DNA of 64,000 bases from Mesorhizobium sp. B2-8-5 (GTDB taxonomy: Bacteria > Pseudomonadota > Alphaproteobacteria > Rhizobiales > Rhizobiaceae): assembly GCF_006440675.2 (NCBI RefSeq), contig NZ_CP083951.1, forward strand, positions 5,489,501-5,553,500, given 5' to 3'. Positions 1-10,153 of this stretch are shown piece by piece (position 1 is the first letter of the stretch; every line of letters starts with the position of its first letter). Position numbers and translations under genes: made by a program. The notes beneath the pieces are model-generated. The model saw only the letters and a list, made by a program, of their open reading frames with translations. It made no database searches and was not told the DNA's origin.

Positions 1-963
1 GCCGTTCACCCATTTGCGGATGCCGGCCTTCGCCAGGCAGGGGAAGCGCTGATAGGCCTTGGAGAGCTCCGGGCTGATGCGGTCGATGTCCTCGGGGATC
101 AGCTCGATGCCGTAATCCCAGGGCGCGCCGTCCATGTTCCAGTGTTTCGGGTTCTGCTCGTAGACGCCGAGCAGCACGCCTTTGCGCTCCTGACGCAGGT
201 AGGAGAAGCCGTCGAGATCGACGGCCAGGCCGAGCTCCTTGTCGAGGGCTGCGACTTCGGGAATGTCCTCGGTGACGAAATAATGGTGTTCCATCGGCGT
301 CACCGGAAGGTCGACGCCGGCCATCAGCCCGACCTGCTTGGCCCACAGGCCGCCGGCATTGACGACATGCTCGGTGACGATCGTGCCCTTTTCGGTGACC
401 ACGTCCCAGCCGCCATCGGCGCGCTGTTTCAGCTCGATGACGCGGTTGCGCAGGATCACATCGGCGCCGCGCTTCCTGGCGGCGCCGGCATAGGCGTGCG
501 TGGTGCCATAAGGATCGAGATGGCCCTCGTTGGAATCATAGAGGCCGCCGAGCACGTCGCTGACATCGACGATCGGGCAGATCTCCTTGATCTCCTCGGG
601 CGTTACCAGTCGGGCCGTCTCGATGCCGACGGACTGAAACACCGCCCAGGCCGATTTCAGCCATTCCCAGCGCTGCGGGTCGCTCGCCATGTTGACGCCG
701 CCGGTCATGTGCAGGCCGGCATTCTGGCCCGACTCGGCCTCGATCTCGCGGTAGAGTTTGATCGTGTAGTCCTGCAGCGCCGCGACATTGGGATCGGCGT
801 TGAGCGCGTGGAAGCCGGCGGCCGCATGCCAGGTCGAGCCAGCCGTCAGCTCGGCGCGCTCGATCAGCGCGACGTCGCTCCAGCCAAACCGCGTAAGATG
901 GTAGAGCACCGAGGCGCCGACCACGCCTCCCCCGATGACGACTGCCCGGTAATGGGATTTCAC
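1..963 (-). CDS. FAD-dependent dimethylglycine/sarcosine dehydrogenase-like protein (3' end outside window)
   Basis: Only the first 321 codons are in the window. They start at a GTG (963) behind a strong AGAGGGAGAGG ribosome site. The N-terminus has a Rossmann FAD motif (VVIGGGVVGASVLYHL) and, near residue 45, GSTWHAAAG, the segment whose His carries covalent FAD in dimethylglycine dehydrogenases. Such flavoenzymes oxidise N-methyl groups of dimethylglycine or sarcosine and pass one-carbon units to tetrahydrofolate, usually through a C-terminal GcvT domain that would lie beyond base 1. It is divergent from a TetR regulator with a symmetric operator between them, so that regulator probably controls it. 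The exact substrate cannot be fixed from this part; sarcosine, dimethylglycine or another N-methyl amine are possible. Confidence 0.8.
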   Translation of the reverse strand, partial: MKSHYRAVVIGGGVVGASVLYHLTRFGWSDVALIERAELTAGSTWHAAAGFHALNADPNVAALQDYTIKLYREIEAESGQNAGLHMTGGVNMASDPQRWEWLKSAWAVFQSVGIETARLVTPEEIKEICPIVDVSDVLGGLYDSNEGHLDPYGTTHAYAGAARKRGADVILRNRVIELKQRADGGWDVVTEKGTIVTEHVVNAGGLWAKQVGLMAGVDLPVTPMEHHYFVTEDIPEVAALDKELGLAVDLDGFSYLRQERKGVLLGVYEQNPKHWNMDGAPWDYGIELIPEDIDRISPELSKAYQRFPCLAKAGIRKWVNG

Positions 964-1002
964 GAGCCTCTCCCTCTCGTTGGAGGCCCCACCAATATAC
1001 CT

Positions 1003-1036
1003 TCTGGACATATATGTCTAGACACTTCTGTCCAGA
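1003..1036. promoter_or_regulatory. Operator of the TetR regulator: three half-sites in a 34-bp dyad
   Basis: The sequence reads TCTGGACA-N4-TGTCTAGACA-N4-TGTCCAGA. It is perfectly symmetric apart from the two 4-base spacers, and contains two overlapping 20-bp palindromes (1003-1022 and 1017-1036) that share the central TCTAGA. It lies between the divergent dehydrogenase and tetR starts. Overlapping palindromes of this type suit two TetR-family dimers bound side by side, as known for QacR. Binding is inferred. Confidence 0.75.
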
Positions 1037-1074
1037 GCTTGCGTTGCGTTTCGCGCCATGCCTATTGTGCGGCC

Positions 1075-1713
1075 ATGATCATGACCGCTCCCCAGGCCGA
1101 ACCGCCGCCCGGCAACGTCAAGGTGACGCGCTCCGACTGGATTAAACTGGCGCTCGATATGCTGATTTCAGACGGTATCGAGAGCGTGCGCGTGCTGACG
1201 CTCGGCCAGAAGCTCGGCGTGTCGCGCTCGAGCTTCTACTGGTATTTCAACAGCCGGCAGGACCTGCTCGACCAGTTGCTTGCGCATTGGCACGACACCA
1301 ACACCACGGCGATCGTCGAGCGTGCCCGCCGGCCGGCGGAGACCATCATCATGGGCGTGATGAACGTCTTCGAATGCTGGGCCGACGAGCGCCTGTTCGA
1401 CCCCAGGCTCGATTTCGCCGTTCGCGAATGGGCCAGGCGCGCGGCCGACGTGCGGCGCATGATCGACCAGGCCGACGACGAGCGCCTCAGCGCCATCCGC
1501 GACATGTACCGCCGGCACGGCTATGACGGCGAGGACGCCTTCATCCGCGCCCGCGTCCTCTATTACATGCAGATCGGCTATTATGTGCTCGACCTCAAGG
1601 AACCGGTCGAGGCGCGCGTCAGCCATCTCGCCGCCTATCTGCGTTCCTTCACCGGCCAGGAGCCGACCGAGGCGGATGTGGCGCATTTCATGCGCTTCAT
1701 CGCGGCGCGGTGA
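1075..1713 (+). CDS. TetR/AcrR family transcriptional regulator
   Basis: A 212-residue protein. The N-terminal TetR helix-turn-helix (about residues 17-62) includes LTLGQKLGVSRSSFYWYFNSRQDLL, where SSFYWYF is the typical recognition-helix end. The rest is the helical ligand/dimer domain, including a C-terminal segment with Tyr-rich YYMQIGYYVL. The open frame extends far upstream, but the real start is most likely ATG 1075 (or 1081), because the upstream part is antisense to the dehydrogenase gene and contains the operator. It probably represses itself and the divergent dehydrogenase in response to a methylamine-type metabolite; the ligand is not deducible. Confidence 0.85.
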   Translation: MIMTAPQAEPPPGNVKVTRSDWIKLALDMLISDGIESVRVLTLGQKLGVSRSSFYWYFNSRQDLLDQLLAHWHDTNTTAIVERARRPAETIIMGVMNVFECWADERLFDPRLDFAVREWARRAADVRRMIDQADDERLSAIRDMYRRHGYDGEDAFIRARVLYYMQIGYYVLDLKEPVEARVSHLAAYLRSFTGQEPTEADVAHFMRFIAAR

Positions 1714-1878
1714 TATGGTCTGCCGTCCACGGCCAGGGCGCAACCAATCAACAAAGCTTGCGCTGTTGCTTCGCTGCCCTTGTGAGCGATGCTAAAATGG
1801 TCGATTAGTCTTGCGGGGGAGGCGCCCGAAATTGCCATACAGTTTCCGGGCGAAAGTGCGTTGGGGCGGAAGTCTGGA

Positions 1879-4035
1879 ATGGCAAGTCCTTCGAAACCAA
1901 GCAAGAGAAGAGGCCGTATCGCTTCGGCGCTGCTCGCTGTGGACGCCTGGCTCGATTCCTCGCTCTACGAGATCGGTTTCAAGGCACGCGAATTCTGGGA
2001 AGCGGCGACCATCTTTTCCCGGCGGTTCCGTGTGCATGGCTGGCGCCGCGCCATCATCGAGGTGCTGAGCGAAGGTTTCACCATGGGCGCCGGCGGCTTC
2101 GTGGTGCTGCTCGCGCTTGCCATGCCTGCTTTCGACATCACCACCGGCGACTGGCGCAACCAGGGCGACTTCGCCGTCACCTTCCTCGACCGCTACGGCA
2201 ACGAGATCGGCCAGCGCGGCATCATCCAGCGCGATTCCGTGCCGGTCGACGAGATGCCGGACATCGTCATCAAGGCGGTGCTGGCGACCGAGGACCGGCG
2301 TTTCTTTGACCATTACGGCATCGACGTGCTGGGCCTGTCGCGCGCGGTCTTCGAGAATGTGCGCGCCAATTCCGTGGTCCAGGGCGGCTCCAGCATCACC
2401 CAGCAGCTCGCCAAGAACCTGTTCCTGTCCAACGAGCGCACCCTCGAGCGCAAGATCAAGGAAGCCTTCCTGTCGCTATGGCTGGAAGCGAACCTTTCCA
2501 AGAAAGAGATCCTGCAACTCTATCTCGATCGCGCCTATATGGGCGGCGGCACGTTCGGCATCGAGGCGGCGGCGGATTTCTATTTCGGCAAGAGCGTCAA
2601 GGACCTGAGCCTGGCCGAGGCGGCGATGCTGGCCGGGCTGTTCAAGGCGCCGACCAAATACGCCCCACACATCAACCTGCCGGCGGCCCGCGCCCGCGCC
2701 AATGTGGTGCTGTCCAACCTGGTCGATGCCGGTTTCATGACCGAGGGTCAGGTGCTACAGGCGCGGCTGCATCCTGCCGACGTCGTCGACCGCGGCGAGC
2801 AGAAGAGCCCGGATTATTTCCTCGACTGGGCCTTCGACGAGGTGAAGAAGATCGCCAAGCCCGGCCAGCACTCGCTGGTCGCCCACACCACTTTCGACGC
2901 CAACATCCAGAAGGCGGCCGAGGAGTCGGTCGAGTTCCATCTTCGCCAGTTCGGCAAGGAATACAACGTCACCGAAGGCGCGGTGGTGGTGATCGAGACC
3001 AACGGCGCAGTGCGTGCCATCGTCGGTGGCCGCGACTATGGCACCAGCCAGTTCAACCGCGCCACCAAGGCGCTGCGTCAGACCGGTTCATCCTTCAAGC
3101 CCTATGTCTATGCCACCGCCATGGAACATGGCTTCACGCCGGACTCGGTGGTTTCCGGTGGCCCTATCAGCTGGGGCAGTTGGTCGCCGCACAATTACAA
3201 TGGCGGCTCGGCCGGCAACGTCACGCTGCTTACGGCGATCGCCAAGTCGATCAACACCGTGCCGGTGCGGCTCGCCAAGGACTACCTCGGCATCGGTCCG
3301 ATCAAGGCGATGGCCGAATCGATGGGTGTCGAATCGCCGCTGGAATCGCACAAGACCATGGTGCTCGGCACATCGGGTATGACGGTGATGGACCAGGCGA
3401 CCGGCTACAGCGTCTTTGCGCAGAACGGTTTCGTCGGCTCGCGCCACGGCATCACCCAGCTCGTCACCCGCACCGGCGACGTGGTCTATGACTGGGCCAA
3501 GGACGCGCCGCCACCACATCGGGTGCTGTCGGAAAAGGCGCTGAAATACATGAACACCATGCTGGCGGCGGTGCCGGTCATAGGCACCGCGAGGCGCGCC
3601 CAGCTTCCGAACATTGTCGTTGCCGGCAAGACCGGGACGACACAATCCTACCGCGATGCCTGGTTTGTCGGCTTCACCGGCAACTACACCGCCGCCGTCT
3701 GGCTCGGCAATGACGACTTCACGCCGACCAATAAAATGACCGGCGGTTCGCTGCCGGCGATGGTCTGGCAGCGGCTTATGGTCTACGCGCATCAGAACAT
3801 CGACCTGAAGCCGATCCCGGGCATCGATCATCCGTGGGTCGACCCGGAGGTCGCGGCCAAGGCCGAGGAAGCGGCGAAAAAGGAAGCCGACGCGGCGGCG
3901 GCGCAGGCCGAGGCCGAACGCCCGCCGGTGCTTTCCGGACGCACCAGCCAGACGCTGAGGGAAATGAGCAAGGCGTTCCAGACCGCGCCCGTGCTGGGCG
4001 CCCCCACCCTGCCGGAGACACTTTCGGCGCTTTAG
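1879..4035 (+). CDS. Class A penicillin-binding protein (bifunctional transglycosylase/transpeptidase, PBP1 family)
   Basis: Counted from ATG 1879 the protein has 718 residues. One membrane helix lies at about 70-85. The GT51 transglycosylase domain carries the catalytic Glu in ATEDRRFFDH (E138), then GGSSITQQLAKNLF and a conserved block ending LAGLFKAPTKY near 260. The transpeptidase domain has SxxK at S404-K407 (GSSFKPY), SIN at 457-459 and KTGT at 584-587. It polymerises and cross-links peptidoglycan outside the inner membrane. The frame opens earlier at 1789, but 1879 has a GGAAG-like ribosome site and gives a normal cytoplasmic tail. The C-terminus is Ala/Glu/Lys-rich. Confidence 0.93.
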   Translation: MASPSKPSKRRGRIASALLAVDAWLDSSLYEIGFKAREFWEAATIFSRRFRVHGWRRAIIEVLSEGFTMGAGGFVVLLALAMPAFDITTGDWRNQGDFAVTFLDRYGNEIGQRGIIQRDSVPVDEMPDIVIKAVLATEDRRFFDHYGIDVLGLSRAVFENVRANSVVQGGSSITQQLAKNLFLSNERTLERKIKEAFLSLWLEANLSKKEILQLYLDRAYMGGGTFGIEAAADFYFGKSVKDLSLAEAAMLAGLFKAPTKYAPHINLPAARARANVVLSNLVDAGFMTEGQVLQARLHPADVVDRGEQKSPDYFLDWAFDEVKKIAKPGQHSLVAHTTFDANIQKAAEESVEFHLRQFGKEYNVTEGAVVVIETNGAVRAIVGGRDYGTSQFNRATKALRQTGSSFKPYVYATAMEHGFTPDSVVSGGPISWGSWSPHNYNGGSAGNVTLLTAIAKSINTVPVRLAKDYLGIGPIKAMAESMGVESPLESHKTMVLGTSGMTVMDQATGYSVFAQNGFVGSRHGITQLVTRTGDVVYDWAKDAPPPHRVLSEKALKYMNTMLAAVPVIGTARRAQLPNIVVAGKTGTTQSYRDAWFVGFTGNYTAAVWLGNDDFTPTNKMTGGSLPAMVWQRLMVYAHQNIDLKPIPGIDHPWVDPEVAAKAEEAAKKEADAAAAQAEAERPPVLSGRTSQTLREMSKAFQTAPVLGAPTLPETLSAL

Positions 4036-4115
4036 GATCGCGCTGGCGTGAAGCCGGCTTGCCACGGCACCCCGCGCCGCGATATCCCGGGCAACCTCCT
4101 CTGTTTGCGGCTCTC

Positions 4116-4700
4116 ATGCTCAAGAACGCCATCCTGACGCTGCTTTCGCTTGCCATGGCCATCGGGCTTGGCGGCTACAGCGTCTGGTATGCGCTCAACG
4201 CGCAGGACGGCGTCGGCGCGATCCGCATCGGCCAATGGACCGCCTTCCCCGAAGTCGGGACGCTGGCGGCCGACCCCTATTCCAAGGCGCGCGTGGCACG
4301 CGAGGGCGTGCTGGCGCTCGGCCAGGCCGAGGGGCTTGCCTTCGTAGCCGAGCGCGACGATGCGGGCGAGCCGCTGAAACGCGAATGCGCCTACACGATC
4401 GAAGGCGGTTACCCCACCGCCCGCTTCTGGACGCTCTATGCCGCCGACCAGTCGCTTGGCGTGATCGACACAGGCAAGCCGAGGCAGTCGGCGCTGCAAT
4501 CCTACGAAGTGCTGCGCCAGCCCGACAATTCCGTCGTCATTTCCGTCGGCAATCGCCCGGCTCCCGGCAACTGGCTGCTGACCGGCGGCTCCGGCAAGAT
4601 GTATTTCGTGCTGACCTTCTACGACACGCCGATCGCCTCGAGCACCGGCCTCTCGGACGTCACGCTGCCGCGCATCCTGAAGGCGGGCTGCAATGCGTAG
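4116..4700 (+). CDS. DUF1214 domain protein with N-terminal membrane anchor
   Basis: A 194-residue protein with an N-terminal hydrophobic segment (about residues 4-25) and a body resembling DUF1214, including the typical end region GKMYFVLTFYDTPI. The function of this family is not established. It overlaps the next gene by 8 bp, and that gene is a DUF1254 protein; the two domains often occur fused or adjacent, so the products probably act together at the membrane or in the periplasm. The start at 4116 places the hydrophobic segment at the N-terminus; the longer frame upstream is antisense noise over the end of the PBP gene. Confidence 0.75.
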   Translation: MLKNAILTLLSLAMAIGLGGYSVWYALNAQDGVGAIRIGQWTAFPEVGTLAADPYSKARVAREGVLALGQAEGLAFVAERDDAGEPLKRECAYTIEGGYPTARFWTLYAADQSLGVIDTGKPRQSALQSYEVLRQPDNSVVISVGNRPAPGNWLLTGGSGKMYFVLTFYDTPIASSTGLSDVTLPRILKAGCNA

Positions 4701-5241
4701 CCTGCTGCACGCCCTCATCCTCGGCCTGCTCGGCGCCGGCATCGTGCACATCGTGGTGCTGTTCCTGGTGCCGGAATTTTCCGAACGCGATGCCTGGTCG
4801 CGGCTGGCGATGGCTTCGGACCTCTACAAGATGACGCGGCTCGACGCCGAGGCCGGCGGCGCGCCGGTGGTGAAATCGGTCGATCCGCTGTTTTATGCCG
4901 CCGCCTGCCGATTCGATCTCACGGACGGGCTGGTCAGGATCAAGGCGCCCGGCGACGTGCCGTTCTGGTCGGCCTCGGTCTATGACCGCAGCGGCCACAA
5001 CATCTATTCCTTCAACGATCACAACGCCAATGGCGAAAAACTCGATGCCATCGTGCTGACGCCGGCGCAGATGATCGACGTGCGGCGCGACCTTCCGGAG
5101 GATCTGCAGGGCGCGATCTTCGTCGAGGCGCCGATCGATGAAGGCATCTTCGTCGTCCGCGCCTTCGTGCCGGACGAGAGCTGGAAGCCGATCGTGTCGC
5201 GCTTCCTCGAGCAGAGCGCCTGCGAATTGCAGGATTACTGA
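4693..5241 (+). CDS. DUF1254 domain protein with N-terminal membrane anchor
   Basis: A 182-residue protein with a hydrophobic N-terminal helix (about residues 5-28) followed by a DUF1254-like body (segments GDVPFWSASVYDRSGHNIYSFND and FVEAPIDEGIFVVRAFVP). Its start lies inside the last codons of the DUF1214 gene (8-bp overlap), so the two are translationally coupled. Function unknown; the pairing implies a shared envelope role. Confidence 0.75.
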   Translation: MRSLLHALILGLLGAGIVHIVVLFLVPEFSERDAWSRLAMASDLYKMTRLDAEAGGAPVVKSVDPLFYAAACRFDLTDGLVRIKAPGDVPFWSASVYDRSGHNIYSFNDHNANGEKLDAIVLTPAQMIDVRRDLPEDLQGAIFVEAPIDEGIFVVRAFVPDESWKPIVSRFLEQSACELQDY

Positions 5242-5254
5242 GAAAGGCGCCCGA

Positions 5255-5449
5255 TCAGTGATGCGGCTTGGCAGGTGGCGGGGAGCGCGGCCTGTCGGGG
5301 CCGCTCTCGCCGGGCCGTGCCTCACCGACCTGCGGATGCAACTCATAACGGACGCCGGGGAATATGATGACCGCCGCCGCCGTCGTGGTGTCGTGACTTG
5401 CTCGATTTACAGGTGCCGCTCGCGGCACAAAAGACAGGACCATGCCCAT
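5255..5449 (-). CDS. Small conserved-looking hypothetical protein
   Basis: A possible 64-residue protein starting MGMVLSFVPR, with a central AAAVIIFPGVRYE segment and a Pro-rich, charged tail. The hydrophobic IIFPGVRYE block resembles small uncharacterised rhizobial proteins that I recall, but this is memory rather than a search. A GAGAGGGAA stretch lies upstream of ATG 5449 at a somewhat long distance. It lies alone, convergent with the DUF1254 gene. No function can be assigned. Confidence 0.45.
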   Translation of the reverse strand: MGMVLSFVPRAAPVNRASHDTTTAAAVIIFPGVRYELHPQVGEARPGESGPDRPRSPPPAKPHH

Positions 5450-5620
5450 GGTTCGCGCATTCCCTCTCGGTTTCCCCGGAGCACAACGCAACGCCTCCAA
5501 AGTTGATTAAGGGGCGTAGAGGGTTAACGGAGCGCTAACGGATCGCGGCTAATTTGATGTTTGTTTTCCTGAAGGTGCGAAACCGGCCCGGCCGGATCGT
5601 GCGGTTCGGGAGTGTGTCGA

Positions 5621-6643
5621 GTGTCGGGCGTATCCTCCGTGTCATCTTCGGATTTCAGGCAAATCGCTATCCGGACCGAAGCTGGAAAGGCCGAAAGGCT
5701 GTTCCGCGCCGCGGTGTCGGCGTTTTGCTCGCTGACGCGCCCGTCGCGCCGCGAGATCGCCCAGCTCGAAGACCTGACGCTGCCGCTGTTCGACGAGGTT
5801 TCTGTCGAGTCGCGCCGCTATGTCGCCGCTGCCCTTTCCGAATGCGAATATGCGCCGGCCGCGCTGGTCAGGCGGCTGGCCGAAGAGCCGGTCGAGACCG
5901 CAGCACCCCTGCTCACCCGCTCCAACGCGCTGAGCGACATCGACCTCATCGCGCTGATCGGCCGGCACGGGCTGCCGCACGCGCGCGCCATCGCGCGCCG
6001 CAAGGAGCTCAATCCGACGATCGCCGACCTGATCCGCGCGCTGGAAAGGCCGACGCTGGTCAAGACGCGGCCGCCGGAAACGGTCACGAAGCTCACGCCG
6101 AAGCCGGAGCCCGTGACCAAGGCGGACGACCGCCCCGCGCACGGCGAAGCAGCAGAGAACGCGCGGCGCCGCCTGCGGTCGATGATGCGCCCGACCGGTG
6201 ACAGCGCCGACGTCAACACCTTCCTCGGCCAGCCGGCCTATGTGAAACTGCGCGAGACGGCGCTGACGGGGAACGCGGCCTTCTTCCAGACCGCGCTTGC
6301 CGACGCGCTGGATATCGACTTCGCGACGGCCCGTTCGGTGACCGGGCAGTCGAGCTATGCTGCGCTGCTTGCGGCGCTGCGGGCCCTCGATCTCAGCGAA
6401 GACATGGCATTCCTGATCGCGGTCGCGGTCTATCCCGGCGAGTTCCCGCATCCGCAGGCGATCCGCCTGTTCCTCGACCGCTACCGGCTGCTGCATCGCG
6501 AGGCGGCGCTGGACAAGGTACGCGCCTGGAAGGCCGAGACTCTTTCACGGGCGATCCGCGGCAATGCTGCCGCTGCGGTAGACACCGAAAGCCGCGAAGC
6601 CTCGAACAGCGACGAGGCGAGCGCCGGCCTCAAGGCGTCCTGA
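5621..6643 (+). CDS. DUF2336 domain-containing protein
   Basis: About 340 residues, soluble, mostly helical and Ala/Leu/Arg-rich. The layout matches alphaproteobacterial DUF2336 proteins, which look like degenerate HEAT-type repeats; their role is not established. No catalytic motif or membrane segment is visible. Two GTG starts are possible, 5612 and 5621; 5621 is preferred because the GGGAG at about 5609-5613 is then at normal ribosome-site distance. It is convergent with the following DUF1491 gene, only 5 bp away. Confidence 0.75.
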   Translation: MSGVSSVSSSDFRQIAIRTEAGKAERLFRAAVSAFCSLTRPSRREIAQLEDLTLPLFDEVSVESRRYVAAALSECEYAPAALVRRLAEEPVETAAPLLTRSNALSDIDLIALIGRHGLPHARAIARRKELNPTIADLIRALERPTLVKTRPPETVTKLTPKPEPVTKADDRPAHGEAAENARRRLRSMMRPTGDSADVNTFLGQPAYVKLRETALTGNAAFFQTALADALDIDFATARSVTGQSSYAALLAALRALDLSEDMAFLIAVAVYPGEFPHPQAIRLFLDRYRLLHREAALDKVRAWKAETLSRAIRGNAAAAVDTESREASNSDEASAGLKAS

Positions 6644-6648
6644 CGCGG

Positions 6649-6996
6649 TTAATCCGCCTTCACGGAAAGAAGCTCTTCGACGGGAATGGTCCCGCCCTCG
6701 ATCTCGACCACCCAGATGTCGGGATCGAATTTCTTCTCCCGCTCCAGCCGCGCATCGAAAGCCGAGCCATCGTCGCTCGCACCGAGCATGGCGAAGAAGC
6801 GCTCATCGGGCTTGGCCGAATCGTAGCTCGTCTGCGGCGCCGGCCCATAAAGGGCCACCTCTCCCATCCGACCTCGCGAAAGCACGAAGACAGCGCCGGC
6901 CTCGGTCGCGCCGCGCTTGACGATTGCGGCAAAGCCGCCGGCGCTGAAGACGCGGCGCACAAGGGCCGAGACCCAGAGATCGGCGGTTACGCGCAT
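6649..6996 (-). CDS. DUF1491 family protein
   Basis: A 115-residue protein from ATG 6996, with CCGGAAACC upstream as ribosome site; a TTG at 7020 is a less likely start. It contains DLWVSALVRR near the N-terminus and DPDIWVVEIE near the end, as in the small DUF1491 family of Rhizobiales. It has no known function. Its upstream region also contains the operator of the divergent parD gene, so the two promoters lie close together. Confidence 0.8.
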   Translation of the reverse strand: MRVTADLWVSALVRRVFSAGGFAAIVKRGATEAGAVFVLSRGRMGEVALYGPAPQTSYDSAKPDERFFAMLGASDDGSAFDARLEREKKFDPDIWVVEIEGGTIPVEELLSVKAD

Positions 6997-7023
6997 GAGA
7001 GGTTTCCGGATACCACTCAAGCA

Positions 7024-7042
7024 TCTAACAAATCTTGTTAGA
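7024..7042. promoter_or_regulatory. Perfect palindrome upstream of parDE (autoregulatory operator)
   Basis: TCTAACAA-ATC-TTGTTAGA is a perfect 8+3+8 inverted repeat, 28 bp before ATG 7071. ParD-type ribbon-helix-helix antitoxins repress their own operon through such sites. A -35 box TTGTTA (7035-7040) lies inside the right arm. With a 17-nt spacer it faces a -10 box TATATA (7058-7063), so bound ParD would block the promoter. Confidence 0.7.
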
Positions 7043-7070
7043 GTTTGTGAAGACCGCTATATAAACAGCG

Positions 7071-7346
7071 ATGAAAAGCCAAGCAATGCGCACCCTCACC
7101 ATATCGCTTACGCCGAAACAGGCCGCCCGTCTGCAGGATGCGGTCGAGAGCGGCAACTATGCCTCGAACAGCGAAATCGTCAGGGAGGCCCTCAGGCTGT
7201 GGGAGCACCGCGAGGAGCTTCGCGTGCGCGAACTCGCACAGTTGAAGCAGGCTTACGACGAAGGGATGGCGAGTGGCGAAGGTCAGGACGTCGATCGCCG
7301 GGCCTTTCTCCGCGCTCTGAAAGCCGAGCGCACGGAACGTGGCTAG
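7071..7346 (+). CDS. parD: ParD/CopG-like type II antitoxin
   Basis: Up to 91 residues with an N-terminal ribbon-helix-helix (MRTLTISLTPKQAARLQ, then YASNSEIVREALRLWE) and a charged C-terminal tail that would wrap the toxin. It overlaps the parE frame by 8 bp. The predicted -10 box ends only 7 bp before ATG 7071. Translation may therefore begin at the second ATG (7086, MRTLTISL), or the message may be nearly leaderless. Confidence 0.88.
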   Translation: MKSQAMRTLTISLTPKQAARLQDAVESGNYASNSEIVREALRLWEHREELRVRELAQLKQAYDEGMASGEGQDVDRRAFLRALKAERTERG

Positions 7347-7629
7347 CTATCGACTTACACCTCGCGCGGAACAAGACCTCAAGAACATTTGGCGCCATAT
7401 TGCGGCCGACAGCGAACGGGCGGCGGATGGCCTCGTAGAGCGCATTTTCGACAGACTGGAGCTCGCTTGCAGTCATCCCAATATGGGGGTTGCCCGGCCA
7501 GAGTTGAGCGCCACGGCACGTATTCTCGTGGAGGGTCGATATATCGTTATCTACGAGCCAATGGACTACGGCATCCTGGCTGTGGCCATTGTTCACGGGA
7601 TGAGAGACCCCGACCATTGGCTTGAATAG
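7339..7629 (+). CDS. parE: ParE/RelE-superfamily toxin
   Basis: A 96-residue protein starting with GTG inside the end of parD. It has the ParE fold pattern: N-terminal YRLTPRAEQDLKNIWRHIA, central SHPNMGVARPEL, and C-terminal GRYIVIYEPMD followed by AIVHGMRDPDHWL. Chromosomal ParE toxins poison DNA gyrase; related RelE members cleave mRNA. The lack of strong catalytic basic residues favours ParE. The module is complete and looks functional. Confidence 0.88.
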   Translation: MASYRLTPRAEQDLKNIWRHIAADSERAADGLVERIFDRLELACSHPNMGVARPELSATARILVEGRYIVIYEPMDYGILAVAIVHGMRDPDHWLE

Positions 7630-7650
7630 ACAGCTTTCGGACGCCGCCGC

Positions 7651-8416
7651 TCAGTTCGTCAGGCCGATCTCGCGCATCTTGACGTAGACCGCCTCGTCCG
7701 GCTCGCCGGTTTCGGGCAGCCCGAAGAGCGCCTGGAATTCCTTGATCGCGGACTTGGTGCGGGCGCCAACCTTGCCGTCGAGCTGCATGTCGCTATTGCC
7801 GAACGCCTTCAGGCCGGCCTGGATCCTGACGATGCGGGCGTCGGGAGACAATGTAGGGTCACTGGCCGGGGCCGAGACCGGAATTGCCGATGGCTTGGCC
7901 GACGGCGTCGCGGCTGCCGCGTCGGCCGGCCGCGGCGCCGGGTGCGGGATGGCCGCCGTGGTCTGGCGAGCGCCAAGCTGGTCGAGCAGCGCCGTGTCGA
8001 TCTCGCCCGAGCCGGGTAGCCCAACTTTCAACTGATAGGCCTGGATGGCCTTGCGCGTGGCCGGTCCGGTGAGACCATCGACCGTGCCGTCGTAGAAGTT
8101 GAGGTCCTTCAAAATGCCCTGCACCTGCTGGACGACCGGATCCGGCTTGGCCACCGGCTGCGCCGGCGGCTGGCGCACGATGTTGATGGTGGTTTCCGGT
8201 TCGTCGGAGACGGTGTGCGGGAAATTCACGATGGTGCGGGTGGCGAAGAAGGCGCCGGTATGCGGAAAGGGCTGATACCAGAGCGCGTTGGCCGAGACGT
8301 AGAACAGCGTCACCAGGAAAGCGGTCGAGCCGCCGACCAGGACCGGATTGCTGGCGATCAGCTGACCGACGGCAACCGCGCCCTCGGCAAGGGCGCCGCG
8401 CTCTGGTTCGACCACC

Positions 8417-8442
<26 letters not shown>
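7651..8442 (-). CDS. Membrane-anchored peptidoglycan-binding (PG_binding_1) protein
   Basis: About 263 residues from ATG 8442; ATG 8454 and 8460 are alternatives, with a GGGGG/GGGGAC ribosome site. It has a cytoplasmic basic N-terminus, one membrane helix (about residues 30-52), a Pro-rich linker, then two PG_binding_1-like repeats (VQGILKDLNFYDGTVDGLTGPATRKAIQAYQ and IQAGLKAFGNSDMQLDGKVGARTKSAIKEFQ). It probably sits in the inner membrane and binds peptidoglycan. It overlaps the 3' end of the histidine kinase gene by 26 bp, so the two are coupled. Confidence 0.82.

Positions 8443-10153
<1,711 letters not shown>

Noticed and set aside
142..1074. Long N-terminal extension in frame with the TetR regulator
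   Set aside because: It is antisense to the dehydrogenase gene and would include the operator; the TetR domain begins normally at 1075.
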